From: an uncultured Prevotellaceae bacterium
GTDB lineage: Bacteria; Bacteroidota; Bacteroidia; Bacteroidales; Bacteroidaceae
Length of the DNA: 51,510 bases
Reading direction: 5' to 3'
Assembly (NCBI GenBank): GCA_949299545.1
Contig: CASGAM010000009.1
Span: forward strand, 1-51,510
Shown: positions 45,702 to 51,510 of the stretch, one piece after another
Position numbering within the stretch: the first letter of the stretch is position 1
How the letters are laid out: every line of letters begins with the position of its first letter
Program-made: the position numbers and the translations under genes
The notes under the pieces: model-generated
The model's database searches: none
Seen by the model: the letters and a program-made list of their open reading frames with translations, nothing else
Told to the model about the DNA's origin: nothing

Positions 45702-46859
45702 ATGGCAAAGAAAGCAGTTGCACAAAAGGAACCGGTTAAAGTCCGTGAGAAAAAGCTGGCCAATGGAAACGTCAGCCTGTACCTTGATATCTATAGAAAC
45801 GGGAAACGGCACAAAGAGTACCTTAAACTGTACCTAATCGATGCAAAAACCCCTATCGAGCGGGAACAGAATCGACAGACCTTGGCAACGGCTCAAGCAA
45901 TAAAATCGAAACGCTTAATCGAAATCCAAAACGGAGAATATTCATTCACCCATCAATTCAAGGAGAACACTCCATTCTTGGAATATTACCGTAAAATGGT
46001 ACGGGAGCGGAATACTCCAGATTCAAGGGGGAATTATGGCAACTGGCAAAGTTGTCTGCGCTATCTGGAAATGTACTGTGATGAGAATACTACTTTCAGG
46101 GATGTTACTCCGGAGTTTATTTTGGGATTCAAGGATTTTCTGGAGAATGTGGAAAAAGACACCCATAAGCGCAAAGGCCCACGCAGGGAGCGAGATGAGT
46201 TTCAAGGACTCTCTCAAAATTCAAAGGCATCTTATTTCAGAAAACTGTGTGCCTGCATAAACCATGCTTTCGATGAAAGAATAATCGCCATCAACCCATT
46301 ACGCGGAATAGAAGGCTTCAAAGATGCTGAAGTCAAGCGAGATTATCTTACATTAGAGGAAATAAAAACACTGGCGGAAACGCCCTGCCGTTACCCAGTC
46401 CTTAAACGGGCATTCCTTTTTTCATGCCTGACAGGACTTCGTAAATCGGACATTCAAAAACTCGTGTGGGGTGATGTGCAGAAGTTCAACGAGTTTACAA
46501 GAATAGTATTCAAACAAAAAAAGACCGGCGGTCAGGAATATCTGGACATCTCACCTCAGGCAGAAAAATATCTTGGAGAAAGAGGAAATCCAGAGGATCC
46601 TGTTTTCTCGGGCTTCACCTATGGCTCATGGACATCGGTGGAACTGCAACGATGGAGCATGAAAGCGGGAATAGAGAAAAATTTAACATTCCACTGCGGC
46701 CGTCATACCTTTGCCGTTCTGATGCTTGATTTAGGTGCCGACATCTATACAGTATCAAAACTGCTTGGCCACAAGGAACTTTCCACGACACAAATATATG
46801 CGAAGGTTCTGGACAAAAACAAGCAGAATGCAGTATCACTTATTCCTGAAATAGGATAA
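45702..46859 (+). CDS. int: tyrosine-type site-specific integrase
   Basis: A 385-residue phage-type integrase. An arm-binding N-terminal domain (residues 10-60, EKKLANGNVSLYLDIYRNG) is followed by a SAM-like core-binding domain (about 100-200). The catalytic domain has the complete set Arg247 (TGLRKSD), His331 and Arg334 (HCGRH), His357 (LLGHKEL) and nucleophile Tyr366 (TQIYAK). It is oriented away from mnmE and lies directly beside the presumed att site, as expected for an integrase acting at the mnmE 3' end. The enzyme looks intact and active. Confidence 0.95.
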   Translation: MAKKAVAQKEPVKVREKKLANGNVSLYLDIYRNGKRHKEYLKLYLIDAKTPIEREQNRQTLATAQAIKSKRLIEIQNGEYSFTHQFKENTPFLEYYRKMVRERNTPDSRGNYGNWQSCLRYLEMYCDENTTFRDVTPEFILGFKDFLENVEKDTHKRKGPRRERDEFQGLSQNSKASYFRKLCACINHAFDERIIAINPLRGIEGFKDAEVKRDYLTLEEIKTLAETPCRYPVLKRAFLFSCLTGLRKSDIQKLVWGDVQKFNEFTRIVFKQKKTGGQEYLDISPQAEKYLGERGNPEDPVFSGFTYGSWTSVELQRWSMKAGIEKNLTFHCGRHTFAVLMLDLGADIYTVSKLLGHKELSTTQIYAKVLDKNKQNAVSLIPEIG

Positions 46860-46872
46860 TAACATCCGGCAT

Positions 46873-48393
46873 ATGACAAGACAAGAATGCGTAATAAGAA
46901 TAGCCAAGATAAACAAAGTCTTTGGCGAATTGAAATACAGGATAGATATAGGTGCTATTCCGGATCTTGCCACCTATGCCTCCCAGCTTCTTATGGTAAA
47001 TGACTGGACGGCAGACATACAACAGTATATAGGCCAAGAGTTTTCCCCTACCCTTGCGCGACAAATAGTGAACATAGGCTATACAGAAGAAATTGAGAAG
47101 TTTCTGAGGGAACATAATACAGGTATGGCTCCTGCCTATGCAACGGCGCTTGAGGAATCTGTCAAGAAGGTACGGTCTCTGATGGGATTGTGCAGACATA
47201 GCCTGAATAAGGAGAAAGGTCAATATAGCGAACTAATAGAACCGTTGGCAAATGAGCAAACGGTCGCTCTTATGCAAAGAGCTGTTGATGCCGGACTATT
47301 GGACATTCATTTTCAGCCATCTTCAAAGGCAACCACGTTGCAACTGCGGGTGATCGCCTTCGCTGTATCCTCCATGTGCAAACTTCCACATATGTATGCA
47401 CCATTCGAGAAGCAATGGGAAAACAATATTAAATCCAGGATAAGCACTTGCAATATACCCAAACGCAATGTGGACCAGCTCAACTATGCTATGGAACTTT
47501 ATCCAGAAGTAGATTTCAAGCCATTATTTGAGCCGACACAGGGTATCAGCGCATTCTATACCCCGCAAGACAGGGATGATATTATAAGGTTATATAAGTC
47601 TCTGCTGAAGTACGGATACATTTCCCCTGAAACCACATTAAAAACATTTGAAGGTATTTTTGACAAGAAAAAATTTGTCAAACCTGTAGTCTGGATAAAA
47701 GGGCAAAGACAACTGGCATATTTCATTTATTTGGCGTTTGGAAAATTCAACAAAAAGAAGCTATGGAAGAAAGGCGAAAAATTTTTCCGCGTCAATGGAC
47801 AGGTTCCACATGTGGACAGCCTTACATCCGGATATAGCTGGCTCAAACGCGCCGGATGGCTGGACAGGTTTGACATAAAATTAAAAGCTATTTGCGAAAG
47901 CTTTTATCATGTAGAGCGTGAGAATCATCCTCAGAAAAGAAATGATGAAAGACTTATCCATATCAGCAAAAACGTATTCTATTCGAACAAGAGCAGAAAA
48001 ACGAAGCAGGCAGTATATTCTGCGCTTATCAAGGGCGGTTACATTTCTCCTGACACCACTTCTGCCATCTTTATGGGAATATTTGACGAAACAAAATTTA
48101 CCCGGCCTGTTTTATGGAAAAAGAGCCAGACATCGCTCATGTACTTCGTGTATTTGACTTTCAGAACGGACAACCCTTTTGATTTCTGGACTAAATGCGC
48201 GAACTGCTTTCAAATCCAGGAAGGCAAACCGATAAACCGGGAAAGCTTAAGAAGTAATTTCCGTCCTTTAATCAATAAAGGAAAATTGGCCACCTATGAC
48301 ATTGAGTTGAAAAGAATAGCTGATGAATATAACGGCTGTACAAAGAAAAAAGCAACAGCCTCCGACGAGATGGCGACAGCTTATATTACTTAA
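46873..48393 (+). CDS. unknown element protein with two internal repeats
   Basis: A 506-residue soluble protein, 13 nt after the integrase. It has no signal peptide or membrane segment and no family I can name with confidence. Residues about 235-345 and 378-486 are a diverged tandem duplication with the shared frame GYISPxTTxxxFxGIFD, then KFxxPVxWxK, then YFxYLxF and a C-terminal leucine-rich helix. The N-terminal 230 residues are helical, with a segment around 115-150 rich in Leu/Met. The two copies could form two lobes of a DNA- or protein-binding unit. Confidence 0.7.
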   Translation: MTRQECVIRIAKINKVFGELKYRIDIGAIPDLATYASQLLMVNDWTADIQQYIGQEFSPTLARQIVNIGYTEEIEKFLREHNTGMAPAYATALEESVKKVRSLMGLCRHSLNKEKGQYSELIEPLANEQTVALMQRAVDAGLLDIHFQPSSKATTLQLRVIAFAVSSMCKLPHMYAPFEKQWENNIKSRISTCNIPKRNVDQLNYAMELYPEVDFKPLFEPTQGISAFYTPQDRDDIIRLYKSLLKYGYISPETTLKTFEGIFDKKKFVKPVVWIKGQRQLAYFIYLAFGKFNKKKLWKKGEKFFRVNGQVPHVDSLTSGYSWLKRAGWLDRFDIKLKAICESFYHVERENHPQKRNDERLIHISKNVFYSNKSRKTKQAVYSALIKGGYISPDTTSAIFMGIFDETKFTRPVLWKKSQTSLMYFVYLTFRTDNPFDFWTKCANCFQIQEGKPINRESLRSNFRPLINKGKLATYDIELKRIADEYNGCTKKKATASDEMATAYIT

Positions 48394-48412
48394 CATCAAA
48401 TTCAATCAAACA

Positions 48413-48496
48413 ATGACAAAGAATTTTACTTTGCTTCTCTCTCTTTTTGAGAAGAGCGATGCGCGGAGCCGAACCGACTCCTGCGCAAACCGGTGA
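48413..48496 (+). CDS. possible short upstream ORF before the gene at 48459
   Basis: ATG at 48413 opens 27 codons (MTKNFTLLLSLFEK...), stopping at 48494-48496. It overlaps the start of the next gene in another frame. It spans two hairpins (48434-48454 and 48461-48484). It could be a leader peptide, the lost 5' end of the next gene after a frameshift, or chance. Confidence 0.3.
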   Translation: MTKNFTLLLSLFEKSDARSRTDSCANR

Positions 48497-49253
48497 AAAA
48501 GGGTTATTCCGGCTGGTCAAACAAGCCCATGAAACTTATTCGTCCGAAGTCCTGACTCGCAAAAAGAGTTATAGGCGATTCGTCCTTGACTTCATCCATT
48601 CAAAGCAGTATCATGACGCTACCGATGCCTGGAGCAAGAATGAGCATCAGAAAAACTATTGTATCGTTTCCGAGCTATTGGAAAACCACGAAAAGCTGGT
48701 ATGCCAATATTTCAACGAGGCGACATTGAATGAATCGCAAATCAAGAAACTGCTTGATGCGTTCAACACATTTGAGTATCACCAAACAGTTCTTCCTGAA
48801 CCAACTCCTGAAGACGGTCGTCAGTCAAAATCGTACACATCGTCTGTCCCTTATGAGCCATTGATTGACAGCGACACTATTGGCCTCATTGTACAACTTG
48901 TCAATGAGGTCAACTTGTTTACAGAAAAGTTGGATATTGAAGATGTCATCGCCCGCTACAAAAAAGGCATCTTAAGTCCGGTCACATCGAAAAACAACGC
49001 GCGGCTGGTGCTGCTCCTTGACCAACTCTCCATGCACGGTGTCATACCGTATGACTGGCAATCGATAATCGCCAAAAAGAGGCTCATCAGAAGTTCTTCC
49101 GGTAGAAAATTTCTCAACCAGCATGACCTATCCTCTACCCTTAACAGGATAAAGGACACACAACCGGGCGTTTATGAAAAGAGATTCATCAAGACGATAG
49201 ACAGATACATAAGCCAAATCAAAGGAAAAAAAATCGAACAAAAGAAACCATAA
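48459..49253 (+). CDS. unknown element protein
   Basis: A 264-residue protein with the start placed at ATG 48459; a TTG four codons upstream is an alternative, and an out-of-frame ATG at 48413 precedes both. The N-terminal 15 residues are of low complexity and may not be authentic. The rest is helical and charged, with no motif I recognise (LVKQAHETYSSEVLTRKKSY, then LLDAFNTFEYHQT, then a C-terminal basic end KGKKIEQKKP). It lies between the 506-residue protein and the HTH genes. It may be a regulator or accessory replication protein, which is a guess. Confidence 0.6.
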   Translation: MRGAEPTPAQTGEKGLFRLVKQAHETYSSEVLTRKKSYRRFVLDFIHSKQYHDATDAWSKNEHQKNYCIVSELLENHEKLVCQYFNEATLNESQIKKLLDAFNTFEYHQTVLPEPTPEDGRQSKSYTSSVPYEPLIDSDTIGLIVQLVNEVNLFTEKLDIEDVIARYKKGILSPVTSKNNARLVLLLDQLSMHGVIPYDWQSIIAKKRLIRSSSGRKFLNQHDLSSTLNRIKDTQPGVYEKRFIKTIDRYISQIKGKKIEQKKP

Positions 49254-49278
49254 CTGTTGAGAATTGCATTGATAGCGG

Positions 49279-49293
49279 TGTTGACTATCAACA
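49279..49293. promoter_or_regulatory. palindrome TGTTGA-CTA-TCAACA
   Basis: A perfect 15-bp inverted repeat 31 bp upstream of the TAACTTTG box of the first HTH gene. A further TCAACA half-site follows at 49297. Candidate operator. Confidence 0.5.
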
Positions 49294-49323
49294 ATATCAA
49301 CATGTTCGTCAGATGGCTGCCAA

Positions 49324-49331
49324 TAACTTTG
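49324..49331 (+). promoter_or_regulatory. -7 element of the HTH gene promoter
   Basis: TAACTTTG; its TTTG is also the beginning of the inverted repeat at 49328. Start expected near 49338. Confidence 0.5.
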
Positions 49332-49362
49332 CCCTCCGTAATCGATTACTGCGGAGGGCAAA
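49328..49362. repeat. inverted repeat with palindromic core
   Basis: TTTGCCCTCCG (49328-49338) pairs perfectly with CGGAGGGCAAA (49352-49362). The loop contains GTAATCGATTAC, itself a perfect 12-bp palindrome when its first G (49338) is included. No T tract follows, so operator or recombination site is more likely than terminator. Confidence 0.65.
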
Positions 49363-49394
49363 CCTCCTATTGTCAAATTTAGAAGTACAATCAA

Positions 49395-49799
49395 ATGAAA
49401 CAACGAAAGATAAACTGCGAAAGCGGATCGGTTATCCGGCATCTCAAACAGATGGAAAATCTGGTTTCCAAAATGACATCAGAGAAACCGATCGAACGCA
49501 TACAATCCTTGGAACAGAGAATCGGTGAGATCGATAAAATTCCAAGTATAGAAAACTATGTACAACAGATTAAGGAACGCATTTGGGTTACTAAAGAAGT
49601 GCTCACAACATCTGAGGCATCCGCTTATCTGGGGCTGTCGGAGAGCTACATTTACAAGCTGACCGCATCGAGACAAATTCCCCATTACAAGCCAAACGGG
49701 AAACTCGTCTTTTTCAACCGGAAAGAACTGTGCGAATGGGCATTGAGGAATCAGGTAGAACCCAACAAGGAAACAACAATTAAAAGCGGTACGATATGA
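49395..49799 (+). CDS. excisionase-like helix-turn-helix protein 1
   Basis: A 134-residue protein. The N-terminal half is helical, probably a dimerisation coil (EKPIERIQSLEQRIGEID). The C-terminal half is an HTH_17/MerR-like winged helix: LTTSEASAYLGLSESYIYKL, then a wing IPHYKPNGKLVFFNRKELCEWA. Such proteins act as excisionases/recombination directionality factors or as operon regulators in Bacteroides elements. It overlaps the next gene by 4 nt (ATGA). Confidence 0.85.
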   Translation: MKQRKINCESGSVIRHLKQMENLVSKMTSEKPIERIQSLEQRIGEIDKIPSIENYVQQIKERIWVTKEVLTTSEASAYLGLSESYIYKLTASRQIPHYKPNGKLVFFNRKELCEWALRNQVEPNKETTIKSGTI

Positions 49800-50254
49800 A
49801 CAAGAAAGAAATGGACATCATACTCTCCCGCATTGAAAGGCTCAGTGTATTTCTTGAAGACAATACACTGGAAGGCTTCCAGAAAGAGATTCTGAGGGTT
49901 GAGAAATACCTACAACGCTTCGGCAAGCTGGATGAGCTGCTTTCTCATCTGGAAGCTGTAGAAAAGATAGCATACGCGGCAAAGGATTTCCTGAATATAG
50001 ATGAAGTAGCGGCATACCTGCAAGTGTCCAAGAGTTTTGTCTATAAGCTGACATCAACAAAGGAGCTTACTGTTTACAAGCCCAACGGCAAGAATATCTT
50101 CATACTTCGGGACGATTTGAACGACTGGATAAAACGCAATCCTTGCCTATCATACGATGAAATCGAGAAACAGGCGAACGTCCTGTCGTATCGTCTTGAA
50201 AACAACAATAAACGTAAACGCAGAACAAGAAAAGATGGAAACGGCGAGAACTGA
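49796..50254 (+). CDS. excisionase-like helix-turn-helix protein 2
   Basis: A 152-residue paralogue of the preceding protein with the same plan: N-terminal coiled region (RIERLSVFLEDNTLEGFQKEI), then HTH (LNIDEVAAYLQVSKSFVYKL) and wing (LTVYKPNGKNIFILRDDLNDW). A basic tail follows (NNNKRKRRTRK). It is translationally coupled to gene 1 through a 4-nt overlap and overlaps the ATPase by 20 nt. Tandem coupled HTH proteins suggest a heteromeric regulator or Xis. Confidence 0.85.
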   Translation: MNKKEMDIILSRIERLSVFLEDNTLEGFQKEILRVEKYLQRFGKLDELLSHLEAVEKIAYAAKDFLNIDEVAAYLQVSKSFVYKLTSTKELTVYKPNGKNIFILRDDLNDWIKRNPCLSYDEIEKQANVLSYRLENNNKRKRRTRKDGNGEN

Positions 50255-51311
50255 TCTAATGCTTCCGGATTATCATAGAATAGATGAAGAAAAATACAGA
50301 TCACTATTGAAATATATCCGGCTAAACGTCACCGAACAATATGAGTTTCCCCAGGAAATTGTACAGATTGACGGTGTGACCATTGCCACATTGGGCAATT
50401 TCAGCGCATCCACCGGAAAGCCTAAAAGCAAGAAAACATTCAATGTAAGTGCAATAGTCGCATCGGCGCTTTCCGGCAAGGAAGTCCTGAAATACAAAGC
50501 GGATTTGCCAGCATGCAAGAACCGGATTCTTTATATTGATACGGAACAAAGCAAATGTCACTGCCATAAGGTGCTTCAGAGAATACTGATGTTGGCAGGC
50601 ATGCCCATTGACCAAGAGAATGACCGGATTGAATTTTTTGTTCTCCGTGAATACACTCCTGACCAACGGAGGGATATTATCAAATGGGCCCTTCACGAAG
50701 AAAAGAACATCGGACTGGTTATCATAGACGGCATACGCGACCTTATTCACGACATCAACAGTCCAAGCGAATCCCTTGACATCATCAATGAACTGATGAG
50801 ATGGTCAAGCTACTACGAACTTCACATCCATACGGTACTGCACTTGAACAAGGGAGATGACAATACGCGGGGACACATTGGAACCGAGCTGAACAACAAG
50901 GCTGAAACCATATTGCAAATATCCAAAAACACGGAAGACGGAAGAATCAGCGAAGTGAGAGCCATGCATATCAGGGACAGGGAGTTCACTCCCTTTGCTT
51001 TTGAAATCGGAGATGATTCACTCCCCCATCTGGTAAAAGACTACCAGTTCAAAATGAGCAAAAAGGACAGGCTGACCTCTTACGCTGACATGACCGAGCA
51101 GCAGCACCGCGCCGCCCTGGAAGCTGCTTTTTCCGACAAGGAGGTCTTAGGTTATCAGGCATTGCTTGAAGCCCTGAAAAAGGGATATGACAGTATAGGA
51201 TATTGCCGAGGAAGAAACACTCTGGTCAATCTTTGCAAATACCTTATACAGCATAATGCCATACAGAAAAATGGCCGAGGCTATGTATATAATGACAAAT
51301 TCCGAATTTGA
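50235..51311 (+). CDS. RecA-fold ATPase, RepA-like, of the element
   Basis: A 358-residue protein. The start at METARTDLML (50235) overlaps the upstream gene by 20 nt; the longer open frame upstream is an overlap of that gene. The Walker A segment is NFSASTGKPKSKKT (Gly61, Lys62, then Lys64-Ser65), a variant of the usual GKS/T. Walker B is IGLVIIDG (Asp165), and a conserved HLNKGDDNTRGHIGTE follows. This is the RepA/hexameric helicase-like ATPase type found in Bacteroides integrative elements, thought to load the replication machinery. The C-terminal 80 residues look winged-helix-like. Confidence 0.85.
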   Translation: METARTDLMLPDYHRIDEEKYRSLLKYIRLNVTEQYEFPQEIVQIDGVTIATLGNFSASTGKPKSKKTFNVSAIVASALSGKEVLKYKADLPACKNRILYIDTEQSKCHCHKVLQRILMLAGMPIDQENDRIEFFVLREYTPDQRRDIIKWALHEEKNIGLVIIDGIRDLIHDINSPSESLDIINELMRWSSYYELHIHTVLHLNKGDDNTRGHIGTELNNKAETILQISKNTEDGRISEVRAMHIRDREFTPFAFEIGDDSLPHLVKDYQFKMSKKDRLTSYADMTEQQHRAALEAAFSDKEVLGYQALLEALKKGYDSIGYCRGRNTLVNLCKYLIQHNAIQKNGRGYVYNDKFRI

Positions 51312-51320
51312 GATATACCA

Positions 51321-51359
51321 GTTTAGTTTGCGGGTATATATAGTAGAACTACACTAAAC
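51321..51359. repeat. inverted repeat between the ATPase and primase genes
   Basis: GTTTAGT (51321-51327) and ACTAAAC (51353-51359) are perfect complements. Inside lies GTAG-AA-CTAC (51343-51352), on an AT-rich TATATATA background. It is a candidate operator or replication-origin element. Confidence 0.45.
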
Positions 51360-51370
51360 ACTGTACAGTC

Positions 51371-51510
51371 ATGAACATAGCAGAGGCAAAGGAAATCCGG
51401 ATGGTGGATTTTCTTCAATTACTGGGACACAGCCCGGTCAGGATATGCAACAGTCAATACTGGTATCTCTCTCCGCTGCGGCAGGAGGACACGCCGTCGT
51501 TCAAGGTCAA
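51371..51510 (+). CDS. DNA primase-like protein, CHC2/Toprim type (5' part, cut by window edge)
   Basis: Only the first 46 codons are in the window; the frame is open to the last base. It begins with an N-terminal helix (MNIAEAKEIRMVDFLQLL) and then RICNSQYWYLSPLRQEDTPSFKV, the conserved YWYxSPLRxExTPSFKV stretch of Bacteroides CHC2 zinc-finger primases. The zinc-binding cysteines and Toprim domain lie beyond the edge. It follows the RecA-fold ATPase by 59 nt, completing a helicase-loader/primase pair for the element. Confidence 0.8.
   Translation, partial: MNIAEAKEIRMVDFLQLLGHSPVRICNSQYWYLSPLRQEDTPSFKV

Larger units (their letters stand above)
45474..51510 (+). mobile_element. left end of an integrated element (integrase, HTH, ATPase, primase)
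   Basis: From the mnmE stop to the window edge all genes are plus-strand and of mobile-element type: a tyrosine integrase next to the presumed att site, two unknown proteins, two excisionase-like HTH proteins, a RecA-fold ATPase and a CHC2-type primase start. This order is common in Bacteroides integrative or mobilizable islands. The cargo and the other end are outside the window. Confidence 0.75.

Noticed and set aside
45474-51510. Second copy of the mnmE 3' end (attR) inside the window
   Set aside because: I looked for TTCTGCATCGGAAAG and near matches downstream of the integrase and saw none; the element probably extends past the edge.

Overview
The window looks like a chromosome segment of a gut Bacteroidales bacterium, probably Bacteroidaceae or a close relative. 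Two things point there. More than a dozen genes are preceded by the Bacteroidetes -7 promoter element TAnnTTTG, three times with a matching TTTG box 18 to 20 nt upstream. The gene content is also typical: a DAHP synthase/chorismate mutase fusion inside a pheA-aminotransferase-aroF-tyrA operon, GH2, GH16 and GH43 enzymes, a TonB-dependent receptor, an S9 peptidase, DUF3332 and a DUF6057-like protein. The species cannot be fixed from the sequence alone.

Layout, left to right. 1-773: an intergenic repeat and a DUF3332 lipoprotein. 935-4985: a minus-strand operon of thioredoxin, MarR regulator, umuD, umuC and an M20 dipeptidase, whose promoter is bracketed by two identical palindromes. 5090-8342: glmS and a divergent TPR protein. 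8408-12562: the Phe/Tyr operon, headed by an unlisted Phe/Tyr-rich leader peptide and a complete three-state attenuator. 12878-19647: a small exported protein, GH16 and GH43 enzymes, and an ECF sigma cluster with a membrane partner and outer-membrane proteins. 19722-22667: an arsenic-type operon (arsR, arsF, arsG, small thioredoxin, DUF318/ArsP-type permease) with three copies of one 16-bp operator. 22811-28122: pfkA, then DMP19-like, smpB and a metH without the reactivation domain. 28219-34909: a TonB-dependent receptor, mazG and a GH2 beta-galactosidase. 35092-43682: a DUF6057-like membrane protein, a lipoprotein with a CxxCH motif, an S9 peptidase, another WD40-like protein, a nucleoside phosphorylase and a free-Met-sulfoxide reductase. 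44073-45473: mnmE. From the mnmE 3' end to the right edge lies one end of an integrated element: tyrosine integrase, two unknown proteins, two excisionase-like HTH proteins, a RecA-fold ATPase and the start of a CHC2-type primase.

Most notable signals: (1) the Phe/Tyr attenuator with alternative 1:2, 2:3 and 3:4 pairings; (2) twin TTTCCAATGGAAA palindromes around the promoter of the thioredoxin-marR-umuDC operon; (3) three TTCG-N8-CGAA sites over the -7 boxes of the arsenic cluster, plus a possible CxxC electron relay encoded there; (4) a dispersed modular intergenic repeat of about 83 nt in three copies; (5) an element inserted at the conserved last codons of mnmE, the kind of site used by SGI1-type islands, with an abrupt GC change inside mnmE.
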